Shown: positions 1 to 10,079 of the stretch, piece after piece
Numbering within the stretch: the first letter of the stretch is position 1
How the letters are laid out: each line of letters opens with the position of its first letter
Origin: Chlorella sorokiniana
Lineage: Eukaryota > Chlorophyta > Trebouxiophyceae > Chlorellales > Chlorellaceae
Length of the DNA stretch: 64,000 nucleotides
Direction: 5' to 3'
Assembly (NCBI GenBank): GCA_025917655.1
Contig: CP084615.1
Location: forward strand, 2,170,001-2,234,000
The notes under the pieces: generated by a model
Told to the model about the DNA's origin: nothing
The model's database searches: none
What the model saw: the letters and a program-made list of their open reading frames with translations, nothing else
Program-made: the position numbers and the translations under genes

Positions 1-511
1 GAGTGGGTGGCGCTCAGGAGCAAGCTGTGTGGGCGAGGCTGTGAGCAGCAGGCGTGCAGGCGGCCATGTGCCGCCAACACCGCTGCCGTGAAGCACCCTC
101 ACAGCACCTGCGGGATTCTGCGTGCTGCTGATGTGTATCGTTTGCGAATAAGATGCTCTTGCTGATGCCGCCGAGCAAGAGGCACGCCGCCTCTGCAGTC
201 TGCTGGCGTTGCATGGCGGACTCCCGATACCTACGGTGCCCATGGCTGCTGATCTATAATCGAATTCGAGAACGTAAATTTCAACATACAGCTCATCGAC
301 AGCCTCGCGAGGCTGGACTGCTGCCGTCGTGTACTGGCGGCAGGCGGGTGTACCGCGGCTGACCAGCATTCGTCACCCAAGCACAGGTAGCCTGCGCGCC
401 GATGCAAGCTTTTAAAATGGGTACTCAGCTTGAAGGGTACAAAGGTAAGTGATGATGACGGGTCTTAGTCATTGAGTTCTCGGATGCTAGCCAGAGAGCG
501 ACTTCCACATG
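1..511. other. No gene recognised; region beyond the 3' end of the LysM gene
   Basis: I see no conserved coding stretch, RNA gene or repeat in this segment. It lies downstream of the stop codon of the minus-strand LysM gene, so it probably holds that gene's 3' untranslated region and flanking sequence. Short open frames exist on both strands but have no recognisable domain. Confidence 0.5.
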
Positions 512-1891
512 TCACACGACGCTTTCATACGCCCGCCTCCTGTGCCTGTTGCGCAAATAAACTGCCAGGCTGCCCAGCGCTGCAGCGCCCACAAGGCCTG
601 CCAGCACGCCACCCACAATGGCGCCAGCGTCGCTGCCGCCTCCGCTAGAGCCGCGGGGAGCGGCGGCATCGGCGGCGGTGCTGCTGCTCTCCGCGGCCGA
701 GGGCCCTGCGGCTGGGACTTGGGCCGTGAGCGAGTCTGCATCCAGGCTCCGGCCAGGCTGCATCCTCCTGGCCGCTATTGGAGCGGCAGCCAGGGACGGC
801 GCCCCCACAGGCGGGGCCACCAGCCCCTCGGCCGCCGACGGCCCAACCGCGTTTCCAGGTGCAGGGCCAGGCGCGCCCTCCTCGCCAGGCAACACACTCG
901 GCCCGCGAGGCCACAGGGGACCATCGCTGCAGCGGCGGGGAGACGTGGATAAGAAGGGGGGGCGCTCACGTGGTTCAGTCGCTGTGACACCCTGGCGCCG
1001 CCCTTCCCACCCGGTGTGCTTGGCTGAAGCAGGTCAGGTCATGCCGGCATGCGGCCATGCAGATTGAGCCTGCCAGGTGGCCCGATGACGGGCCCGGCGA
1101 GGTGCTGGGCTCACTTGGGGGTGGGCCCTGCCCAGGTGCGGCATTCCATGGGGGACCAGGGCGGGATGTAGACGGGGTCACCCCCGCCAGCTCAGCATCG
1201 CCGTACAACGGGTTGGCGGCAAACAGCTCCTGGTGGGACACGCCAAAGGCGGCTGCCAGGCCGGCGATGGTGTCTCCCGCAGCAGCGGTGTACACCTGGC
1301 AGTGCGGCATGCCGCCTGGAGCAGCAGAGGGGGCGGGGGGGGGGCGGGCAGAACAGGCATGTTTATCCAACAGTCTGGCAAGGGCTGCGAGGGCGGAGCT
1401 TGACCATGGCGGCCATGCCAGCTGGGGCAGCGGCTCGGATGTTGGGGATGTGCCAGCGCAACGCACCTGCGTTGGCCACGCGGCCGCACTGCACAGGGTA
1501 GGGCGGCAGGCAGGCGAGGGTGCGTGGCGCCAGGCCGCCCCCGCTCTCGTAGCCCGCCACGCAACGCTCCAGAGCGCCCTCCAGTTCCGCTGCAACAGAC
1601 GCCACACGTGTCAGGAGGGTGGACAGCTCTGCACAGGTGCACAGCATGGCAGCGGCATGCGGCCGAGCGCACCGGTTGACACGCTATGGGCTTGTGCAAT
1701 GCTGGCCAGTGTGTCGCTGGCTTCAACTCTGTAGCGCTTGCATATCGCAGAATCAATCACTGCGCGAAGGGCAGGAGGGACACGGTGAGTTTTGTCCTCG
1801 GCCAATCGGCGGCCACAGCTGCGTAGCGCCACTCACGCTCAGCACTCGACAGCGGCCAAAGGATGGCAGCGAGGACAAGGGTTGCCAACAT
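512..1891 (-). CDS. LysM-domain type I membrane protein
   Basis: Five exons on the minus strand join in consistent phase: 1891-1837, 1759-1673, 1589-1467, 1315-1115 and 926-512, about 293 residues. The start gives a clear signal peptide (MLATLVLAAILWPLSSAE). A first LysM-like stretch begins CKRYRVEASDTLASIAQAHS. A second, better one is HCQVYTAAAGDTIAGLAAAF followed by GVSHQELFAANPLYGD and ends near DPVYIPPW. The last exon is a Pro/Ala/Ser-rich stalk, then one membrane span (AIVGGVLAGLVGAAALGSLAVY) and a short basic tail (RNRHRRRAYESVV). LysM domains bind N-acetylglucosamine polymers such as chitin or peptidoglycan, so a surface glycan-binding role is inferred. No kinase domain follows, unlike plant LysM receptor kinases. 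Exon 4 needs one extra G near 1180 to keep frame, as in many genes here. Confidence 0.8.
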
Positions 1892-2417
1892 CGCGTCTGC
1901 CAATGTGCATCTACATTGGCAAGCCTTAGCAGCGGGTGTGAGCAAGGGATGGCTGGTGCTGGGCAGTCACAAGTCGCGCGGCGGCAGGTGGGCGGCAGGT
2001 GCAAGCATATCTTCGCTGCAGCTGCTTGGGATGGATCCCCCACGCCCTACCTCACGTGCAATGTCGCTTCTCGAAACGCAATGTGCGCTACGACACTGGT
2101 GTCTGTCGGCCCGCGGTCTCACAGCACGGCAGCCTTAACAACGACAGATCCGAAAGCCGGTGGTGGAAGCGAGGGATTCAAGTGAACGAAAGGATGCCTT
2201 CAGCGAGCGGGTTTCCTCCCTCAGATTTCAATTGCCGACACGGGCAGTACGGGGTTGGATGATTACACTACAATCCGCGCCACTATTAGAGAGTGATAGG
2301 AGGCTTACAATGGCTCCCTAGCACAGCAAGAAGGTTGCAACCATGCAGGGGCAGTGGTGCCATATGAGTGCCAGCTGTACTGCAGGTAGCGCCGCAAGTC
2401 CAACCCAATCGCAACCT
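1892..2417. other. Intergenic: upstream of LysM gene, downstream of SIZ1-like gene
   Basis: Both neighbours are on the minus strand, so this segment holds the LysM promoter and the 3' end of the SIZ1-like transcript. No conserved coding sequence or recognisable regulatory motif was found. Confidence 0.5.
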
Positions 2418-2845
2418 TCAGTCGTCCTCAAACAGCGCCTGCAGGTCGTTGTCAGTCTCCCAATCGGCCCGATAACCCATGTCCAGTGCATCTCCAAGCT
2501 GCTGCTGCTGCTCAGGCGGATGGGTGCCTGGCGCCGCCAGCCAGGAGGCGCCGCCGCCGTTCATGGGCACAAGCATATGGCTGGCGGGCAGGAAGCCAGG
2601 CAGGCCGGGTCCTGGCCCGCCGAGACCATTCCAGAGGTCTGCCGGAATCAGCGGCGGCGCTGGCGGCAGATACTGCTGCTGCGCCTGCATGCCGCCAGCT
2701 GGAGCGCCGTGCTGCGCCTGTGGAAAGGAATACCGCGCAGCAGCTGCCGGGGCTGCCGCTGCACACTGGGCTGGATGCCGGGCTGCAGGTGGCCGTTGCC
2801 ATTCCCAGTCAACAAGCTGAAGGGCTGGCTGGCTGGCGGCATGCC

Positions 2846-2876
<31 letters not shown>

Positions 2877-5800
2877 GACGGCGCCCCCGCAGGGCGCGGC
2901 CGCACCGGCAGGCGGATGCGCAGCGGCCCCGGGCCCTGCCTCGAGCCTGGCTGCTGGCCCGCCGCTGGGGCCGCCGCGGGTGGTGCCGTCGCGGGTGGCT
3001 GACCTGCCTGCTGTGCACGCTGTGCTTGCGGCGGCGCCTCGTCGTCGCTGGACAGCAGGTCCACCACCTCGGGCTCCGCCGCCTTGCGCTTCTGCCCCGC
3101 CAGCGCCGCCAGCGCCGCCCCGACTTCCGCCGCACGGCCTCTGCCGCCGCCCGCAGCTCCGCCGCCTCGTCCTCCTCCCCTTCGCTGTCTGACACCACCA
3201 CCTCGCCGCCGCCGCCGTCGCCGCCGCTGGCCTCAGGGTCGGGCTTCACCGCGGCGCCCGCTGCCGCCGCCGCCGCGTCGGCGGGCTGCTGCGCGGGTTG
3301 CCCCGCCGCCAGGCTGGCTGCCACCTGGGCGGGGTCTGCCGCCACGTCATGCCAATCCCGTTGGAGCCGTCGGGCGCCACCGCCCCTCCGCCGACACCTC
3401 CACCGCCTCCACCTCGGGCCGCCCCCGCAGGCAGAGCAGCACCCGCTGGATGAACGAGTCCACCTGCGGGGCGGAGCCGCACAGCATGCACAGCGCTGGG
3501 TAGGGCAGCCGACTCAACGGCGACCGCCGCACACCTGGCAGCCAGGCCCTGCTTGGCAACACACAGTGCCCCAGCATGCCGGCACCCAGGCGTCCTCTTC
3601 CCCTTCCCCTCCACCAAAACGCACCTCAAAAAGGGTGAACGAGGAGAAAATTGAGAGGAAAAAACACCAATCGAAGCACAAGCCATGCCCCCCCCACCCC
3701 CCACCCCCACCCCCACCCCCACCCACCCACCCACCCACACACACCCACACACCTGCAGCTGCTCCACCGTGCTGTTCTTCAGGGTGCTGGGGTCCTGCCA
3801 CTTGCGGTTTCGCTCCGCCATGGACAGGAAGGAGTCGAGGTCGAAGGACTGCAGCCCGCTGGCGTCCACAAGCGCGCCGCCACCTGCGGGGGCGGCGAGC
3901 GGGGCAGGCAAGCTGTAGGGCGGGCGCACGGCGTCGAAAGAAATGAAGGCTGCAGCAGGGCACAGCGTCGCAGGCAGGGGAGCAGGGCTTGGCCGGGCGG
4001 CGCAGCGCCACGCGGCTGTCCAGTGGGAGGGCAGCTGGGCGGCTGCCATGAACCCCCTCCTGCTCCCCTCCCCCTCTTGCCTGCATGCGCTGGCCACTCA
4101 TGGGGTCCTTGAGGCTCACCACCTGGTGGCTCACCAGCAGCTCGTCGTCGTCTGCGACCAACCACGGCGCAGCGAGCGGGAAATAAAAACATGCGTGCGT
4201 CGAGAGCAAGACGCTGCCACCTGCGTTCGGCTGGGGGCTGCTCCGGCAGCCACCCTTGGAAGGGCAGAAAGGCTGGAAGCCTCGCATGCTCCGGGCGCAT
4301 CTCATGCAGCTGCAGCGCCGCCAGCACTGGCGCGCCGCCGGCTGACAACCGGCAGCGCGGCACACCTGAGCCGCCGTCGCCGTCGCCGCCGCCAACCTGG
4401 CACCGCACGCGCGCAACCGCCGCGTCCAGGTCCTCCGGCGGCGCCATCAGCGCCTTCACCTGGTCCAGCGTGCGGCGGCGGGCGAGGTGCAGGGTGATGA
4501 TGAAGGGGCCGCTGTCGGCGGCAGTCATGCTGAGCACGTTGCGGCCTCGAACAACCATCAAGCCTGGCGGGTGGGGTGGTGGTGGGGGCCGGGGGAATCA
4601 AGGGTGGGGCAGCGGCCAGGCGGCAGACTGGGGCGGATGTGGTGTGGGGTGGGAGGCACCGCATGATGACAGCACGCACGCATCATGTGGAGGTCAGCAG
4701 CTGCCGCTGCCGCGCAGGCCGGCCCCCGTACCCCCTCCGCAAGCGGTACCAGCAACCCCCTCCCGCACCTATACTGGCGACGTCATCCCGCTGGTTGATG
4801 CCCATCTTGGCGTTGAGGGCCCGCCCGTACGGCCTGCGGCAGCGTACCCAGCGCAGCACAGCGTGGGCAGCAGCCAGAGCGTCTCGCAGACAGGGAACCG
4901 AGGCACAGGCGCGGGCGGCAGCTGGATGCCTTGACCCTGCCTGCAAGCAGCGCCGGGTCTGCGGGGCCCACCCCCAGCCAACCACCACCCCAGCCGCCCC
5001 CTGTCACCAGCAAACCCGTCCAGGCGGCCTGGCGCCCCACCTGTGCGGTAGGTTGTTGACCTTCAGGTCCACATACTTGGGCCAGTGGAAGCGGTGGGGC
5101 ACCTCGTCGCCCACTTGCACGCAGCCCACCTGCGCCACAACAAGACACACACACGCGCACGGAGTGCTTCATGCAGCGCCCAGGCGGGAGGGTGCACCCT
5201 TTAACATGGACGGCCGGCCAACGCTGCAGCCAAGCCTGCGCCAGGCGGCGGCGGCGGCATCCCCGTGCAGCGACTGCGAGCGAGCGGTGGTTGCGTGCGT
5301 GCGAGCAGCGCTGCTCCGCCGCCAGCCCACCTGGAGCCGGTTGTTCTGCGGGTCTCGATGCAGCGCCTCCAGCTGCTGCTGGTTCAGGTAGAACACCCGC
5401 TCCGCACACTGCACCTCCTGCATGCCCGCCGTGGTCAGCACCGCCGGCCGGCCTGGCTGCGGGCGCAGGCGAGCAGGCGCCAGCACGGCCTCGGTGGCCT
5501 CCCAAAACGGGTCGGCCAGGCGAGACCTGCGGGGGGACAGGTAAACGTGGGTAGGTCGGAGAGGGGGCCACGGGGGGGAAGGCGGAGCGGAAGGAGGTGC
5601 GCGCGTGGGCAGCGCAGCCGTGGTGGGCGCTGTTGGTTGCCATGTGCCCGCAGCGCTCGACAAAGCGACGGCGGCATGCCCAGGGTTGCTTGCCCACCTG
5701 CACAGCTCGCACAGGTGAGCCTCATCCGCCGCCGCCAGCCCCAGACAGTCTGCGTGCTGCCACACCCCGCACCCCTTGCCCCTGCACTGCACCATGCCCG

Positions 5801-6692
5801 GCCGCTCTCCCTGGGACTGGCACACGCAGCGCACGCGGCGCGGCTTGCCGCCCCCGCCACGCCCTGCTGCTGCTGCTGCTGCTGCTGCACGGCGGCGGCG
5901 GCGGGCGGCTGCGCAAACTGCTGGCGGTAGGCTGTCAGCATGGCCTGGGAGGCCGCCTGCTGCTGCGCCTGCTGCAGGTAGTCTGCGGGCCCTTGGACGT
6001 GGCCCAGCGTCTGAGCCGCCCGAGCCGAGCCGCCTTGTGAGCCGCCGCCCGGCAGGTGCAGCTGGCTGTGCGCCGACTGGTCCGACGGGCGGCGCCGCGG
6101 GCTGCCGGCCCATCATCCGGCTGTACACCTCGTTCACCACCTTGGCTGCGGGACACAGGCGGTACGCAGGACAGCCGCTGGAGGGTGAGCACGTTGAAAA
6201 CTGAGGGCATCCCGGGGCTCCCCTGACCCAAAACTTGGGCTGGGGCTGCCCCGAGCAAGGCAAGGCCGGACACGCACTTCGAACTAAAGGAATGCTTGCG
6301 ATAACAAGCCCCTCCCCACCTGCTTGTTCTATGCGCCACTGCTGCGAGGGGCCGCGCACAGCGGTGCGCGGCTGCATCGCCGTCCCCAAAGTAAGCCAGG
6401 ATCCGGTTCTGCAGCTCGCTCTTGCGCCCTGCAACAGGTGCAGCCGACGCGCGTGTGGCGGAGGCCTTGATGCAAATCAAGGAGGGACACCGATTCTCTG
6501 AATTCCACAGCCATGGCGTCGCTTGTGCGTGGGCACAGCCTGACCGTAAGGCAACCCGGCTGCAGGTGGCCGGGCCCCACCTGTCTTTCGCAAGCCCAAG
6601 CGCTGCGCCACCTGCTGAAGCTCCAGCATACGGAAGGAAAGCACCTCATGCCGCACTTGAGAGGCCACCGCGCTGCCGGCCGGCTGTTCCAT
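2418..6692 (-). CDS. SIZ1: SIZ1/PIAS-type SUMO E3 ligase homologue with zinc-ligand-free SP-RING
   Basis: The domain order is that of plant SIZ1. A SAP motif (EVLSFRMLELQQVAQRLGL, then GRKSELQNRILAYFG) is split by an intron. An intact C4HC3 PHD finger follows (VRCVCQSQ, then GCGVWQHADCLG, then HLCELCR). The PINIT region includes FYLNQQQLEALHRDPQNNRL, FHWPKYVDLKVNNLPHR and GINQRDD. The SP-RING (about 4135-3760) reads VVSLKDPMSGQRM, FVDASGLQSFDLDSFL and RNRKWQDPSTLKN: the expected Cys/His positions are Asp, Ala, Gly, Ser, Asp and Thr. Downstream come EVEAVEVSAEGRWRP, two SIM-like acidic motifs (VVVSDSEGEEDE and VVDLLSSDDE), and a Pro/Gln-rich tail ending in LQALFEDD. SIZ1 proteins stimulate SUMO transfer from UBC9 in the nucleus. 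Whether this one still does is open. The chosen ATG is at 6692; an in-frame ATG at 6776 is an alternative. Single-base deletions are inferred near 3382 and 3870. Confidence 0.9.
3686..3752 (+). repeat. CCCCCA/CCCA/CA simple-sequence tract in SIZ1-like intron
   Basis: The plus strand reads runs of C interrupted by A, ending in ACACAC. In the transcript this is a G-rich stretch directly after a 5' splice site (GTGTGTGTGGG onward), long enough to form G-quadruplexes in principle. It is an intronic low-complexity tract, not a telomere or CRISPR. Confidence 0.8.
3884..4080 (-). other. GC-AG intron inside the SP-RING of the SIZ1-like gene
   Basis: The donor reads CAG|GCAAGA on the minus strand and the acceptor CCCGCAG|GTGGCG. 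This phase-0 join gives QRMQ-VAARFVDASGL, which aligns residue for residue with the plant SIZ1 pattern around KVAGRF if one base is restored at 3870-3871. Confidence 0.7.
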
Positions 6693-7232
6693 GGCACCAG
6701 GCAGGCTGCTGCCAAGGTGCCTGGCAGCAGCGGCGGGCGGGCAGCTTGGCCCCGGGGTGGCCCGGCCGCCGTCCAAGTGCGGCTGGCCTCAAGAAAGTCG
6801 GTACTACGGCCACCTGCAAGGGGACAGACAGGGAATTGGAAGGGAGGCACGGAAGTTCGGAGAGCAGGAGGCGGCAAGGGCAGACGGCGCAACGCTTTGT
6901 CGTTGCAAGCCATGCACTAGTAGACTGATAGTTATATTGGTGTACCCGCGAGTGGTCACAGAACGCCCGGCGGCTCGAACAGGGATGTGTAAAGGCCGGG
7001 TGGCAGTCCCCAGCCCGTGTGCTTTACAGCAAACTATACGTCAAGGTCAACGAAAACTTGGGAAATCGCACCAACCGATTGCAGGGGGGCCGAATTGTCG
7101 AGGAGCAGTACGCGACAGGGACAGGAGCTTGCCTGCACGGCTTATTTGCGTCTCCCAGCAAGTGCAGCATCAACCTCGCGAATTACAATTCGCCCCTGCA
7201 CCGCCAGAAGTGTTGCGGGGGGAACACCACTT
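6693..7232. promoter_or_regulatory. Divergent intergenic region between SIZ1-like and DPM3 genes
   Basis: The SIZ1-like gene reads left and DPM3 reads right from this segment, so it should hold both promoters and 5' leaders. If SIZ1 starts at the alternative ATG (6776), the region shortens to 456 bp. No TATA-like or other clear element was identified. Confidence 0.45.
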
Positions 7233-7845
7233 ATGCTCCACATCGCGAAGGTTGCGCTGCTCTTGGGCTCCCTTCTGGTTGCCTGGGCGCTGGCATTGCA
7301 GCACTTCAACGACGAACCGGCTCGCATCTGGGTTCTCCTTGTGAGGAGCGCGCACGTTTGACGAGCAGCGCACTTTGCCGCCAGTGCCGCCCCCATCTCT
7401 GGGTTGTTGCTCTGGCTCCGTCTGTTTGCCAGCACTTGACCAACCTGACCCCAAGCGACTCCTCCATTTGCTGAAGCGCATTTATTTCTGCCGCAGGCCC
7501 CCTGCTGGCGGTGCTGTCGTGCGGCGCGTACCTCGCCCTAGCTCTGCTGTACGGCGTGGCAACCTTCCGGACCGTGCCTGAAGAGGCCGCTCTGCTGCAG
7601 AAGGTGCGAAACCTGCATGCCGCACGTAACAGCTTATGCAAGCGGGGGTATCTTCGGGCGGGAGGGGCTGCGTCAAGCAGGGCAGGAGTCGGGAGGGTTG
7701 CCCCAGCGCCCACCTCGTGCCGTGCGTGTGCAAGCTGGGTGGGGGCTCCAGCACGGGGCCAGCGACCCGCCCCACCGCGCTGGCTGCCCGCCCGCAGGAC
7801 ATCTCGCGCGCCAAGGCAGACCTCGCCCGCCGCGGCATCAAGTGA
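7233..7845 (+). CDS. DPM3: Dolichol-phosphate mannosyltransferase subunit 3
   Basis: Three exons, 7233-7340, 7497-7603 and 7798-7845, encode about 91 residues, the usual DPM3 size. Exon 1 gives a hydrophobic helix ([20 protein letters not shown]) and IWVLL. Exon 2 gives a second helix around [20 protein letters not shown] and then EEAALLQK. Exon 3 is [15 protein letters not shown]. The helix pair and the terminal KADLARRG signature match DPM3, the small ER-membrane subunit that anchors the catalytic DPM1 for dolichol-P-mannose synthesis (N-glycans, GPI anchors). As written, exon 2 is out of frame by one base. Adding one C to the run at 7498-7502 restores a phase-0 join (LLAPLLAVL) that aligns with plant DPM3. 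The gene lies 158 bp upstream of the Trx-PUB gene on the same strand. Confidence 0.9.
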
Positions 7846-8003
7846 GCCGGCACGGCAGCTCGGCAGCAGCGCGACGGCGGGCCACGGCAGCCGGTTACCT
7901 TGCCAACAGCCAGCCGCTGGACGCACGGTTGGCAGGCCAGACTCTCTTTGCAGCAGCAGTGGACGGCATCAGCACCAGGACCCCAGCCGGCCCCCCAGCC
8001 GCC

Positions 8004-9799
8004 ATGACGGACGACTACGCCGACGGCGGCGTGCACGTGCTGACTCAGGGGGCGGGCGAGCTGCAGGGCATCCTGGGCGCCGCCGCCGCCCGTGCACAGC
8101 TGGTGCTGCTGGACTTCTCGGCCTCGTGGTGCTACCCCTGCCGCATGATGCTGCCCGTGCTGCGCCAGCTGGCGGAAGAGCACCGCGGCCGCCTGGTGGT
8201 TGTCAAGGTGAGGGCCTGCGGGGGTGCTGTTCCCGGCTGCCCATGCCAGCCGGGCAGGCATGAAGGCCCATGGTCGGGATGGCTTCTTTACCAAGCTCAG
8301 CTGCACATGCTGCCCGCTGCTTTCCCTCCAGCGTCCGCGCTTTTCAGCATTGATGCCTCAATGTGGCTGCCCGGCCGCAGGTGGATTGTGAGCAGACTGC
8401 CGCCAACCAAGAGCTGGCGCGGGAGTGCGGAATCACCGCCTTCCCAACTTTCCACCTGTACCGGTGAGGCTGAGATGGGGGGCACTGGGTGTCGCGCCAA
8501 CTGTCTGCGGCAGCCACGTCGCCTGCCCTGTTGCTAGAGATTCGGCTCGCTTTTGATAAATTCTGCAACGTGGATTCTGCAACAAACAGCTAACAGCCCA
8601 GCCGTTGCCCCTGCCGCCGCAGCAACCAACACAAGGTGGGGGAGCTGCGTGGTGCCGACCAGGCTGGCCTGCGCCGCGCCATCACCGCCCAGTTGGCGCT
8701 GCTGGGCTCCCTCGGCGGCGGCGCTTCTGGCGGCGGCGGCGCTGGCTCAGGGGGCGGGGGCCGATGGCGCGGCGCTGGCCGCTGCGCTGGCCCGCGTCAA
8801 GGCGGGGTGCAGCTACGGCGAGTTTGTGGCGGCTGCGCGGACGCTGCTGGCCTACGTGGCAAACCTGCTGGACCACCCCGGGGACGAGCGGTACCACCGC
8901 ATCAAGCTCTCCAACGCCGCCTTCCAGTCCCGCCTGGGCTGCCGCGCCGGCGGCAAGGAGTGCATGGCGGCCATTGGGTTCAGGTGTGTAGGTGTGTGTG
9001 TGCGGGGTGGGGTGGGGTGGAGGTGGGGTGGGATGGGGTGGAGGAAGGGGCGCAGGCGAACGTGTGTGGGTGCATGGTGTGGGGAGGGGGGCCAGCAGGG
9101 CCGGAGAGCGGGGACATGGGAGCAGTAACAGCGCTGGGACGCGCGCGGTTGCCGGGTGTTGGTGCGCTGTCGAGGATGCCTGGGTGCAGTTGGTCCGGCT
9201 GGGGCTCCTGCCTGTGGGCTGCTCTCCTCTCTCCCCCTGCCCTGATGGCCCTTCCTGACGGAGGCGGGCGCCGGCTGGCTGCAGGGAGATGATGGAGGCT
9301 GGGGAGGCGGTGCTGGTGATGGCAGACGTCCCCAGGAGCTGCCAAACGTGCGGCAGCTGCTCCAGCAGGCCCTGCAGCAGGCAGAGGCAGCCGCCGCGGG
9401 CGCGGCGGCGGCCGAGCGGCGCACCGCCGCGCCTGGGGCAGCGCCAGCCGCGGGGACCGCTGCTGGTTCGGCAGGCGGTGGCGCGCCAAGCGCCACGGTC
9501 GACGCGTCTGCGCTGGCCCGGGCCCTGGCTGCAGCCATGCATACCGGCGCTGGTCCCAGCCCCGAGGTAGTGCTGCAGCGCCGCCTGCGGCAGCGCCACC
9601 CGCCGCGGCGCCTGGCAGGCGGCCGCCCCGCCAGCTGGCGGTGACCCCGCGCATGCTGGCTCGCGCGCTGGCCCAAATCCTGCGTGACTGCGGCATCGGC
9701 GGCGTTCCACCTGCGGCCGCCCCCCTCAGCAGCAGCAGCAGCAGCCGCAGCAGCAGGGGGCGGGGCGGAGGGCTGAGCTGGAACGTGACTCAGAAATGA
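8004..9799 (+). CDS. Thioredoxin-PUB domain fusion protein
   Basis: Exons are 8004-8207, 8381-8463, 8623-8983 and 9285 onward. The N-terminal domain is a thioredoxin: [20 protein letters not shown] carries the CxxC redox pair as [23 protein letters not shown] follows, and the cis-proline lies in [11 protein letters not shown]. After a Gly-rich linker comes a PUB domain: [40 protein letters not shown] and [20 protein letters not shown] domains bind the C-terminal tail of CDC48/p97, so recruitment of a disulfide/thiol activity to the CDC48 machinery is inferred. The tail is Ala-rich with two related segments ([30 protein letters not shown]). Frame corrections are needed in the G runs at 8749-8760, the C run at 9330-9333, and before 9650. 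The end at 9799 (NVTQK stop) is my best choice; an uncorrected frame stops at 9644. Confidence 0.8.
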
Positions 9800-10079
9800 G
9801 CTGCTGCTTCCCGGCACGCGGTTGCAGCACGGTGCCTGCAGGCCACCCATGCTCTTGTTGATCCAAGCATCACGTGCGTGCCGCCCTTGCGCCTGCAATG
9901 CTCTTGCGTGCAGCGCTGTAGCCTTACAACAACTTTCAACAAGTAAGCCGTCGTCGGCGGCAGCGGCGTGCACAGTCGCGGCTGGCAGGGGGTGGCGTAC
10001 GCCCGGAAGGATGTCGAGCCCGCGCCGCTCCGGTTGCTGCGCCCGTGCCTGGCTTGTTGGCCTGTGCCTGCGGCTGGGT

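Noticed and set aside
3686-3752. Telomere-like or CRISPR repeat
   Set aside because: Irregular C-run and CA repeats in an intron, with no fixed unit and no spacers.
2486-3946. Long plus-strand open frame of 486 codons
   Set aside because: It is the antisense shadow of the SIZ1-like exons and introns, with Pro/Arg/Ala composition expected from GC-rich complement and no domain.
3760-4140. Loss of SP-RING cysteines through sequencing error
   Set aside because: Errors in this window are single-base deletions in runs. Six separate codon substitutions with conserved flanks cannot be explained that way.
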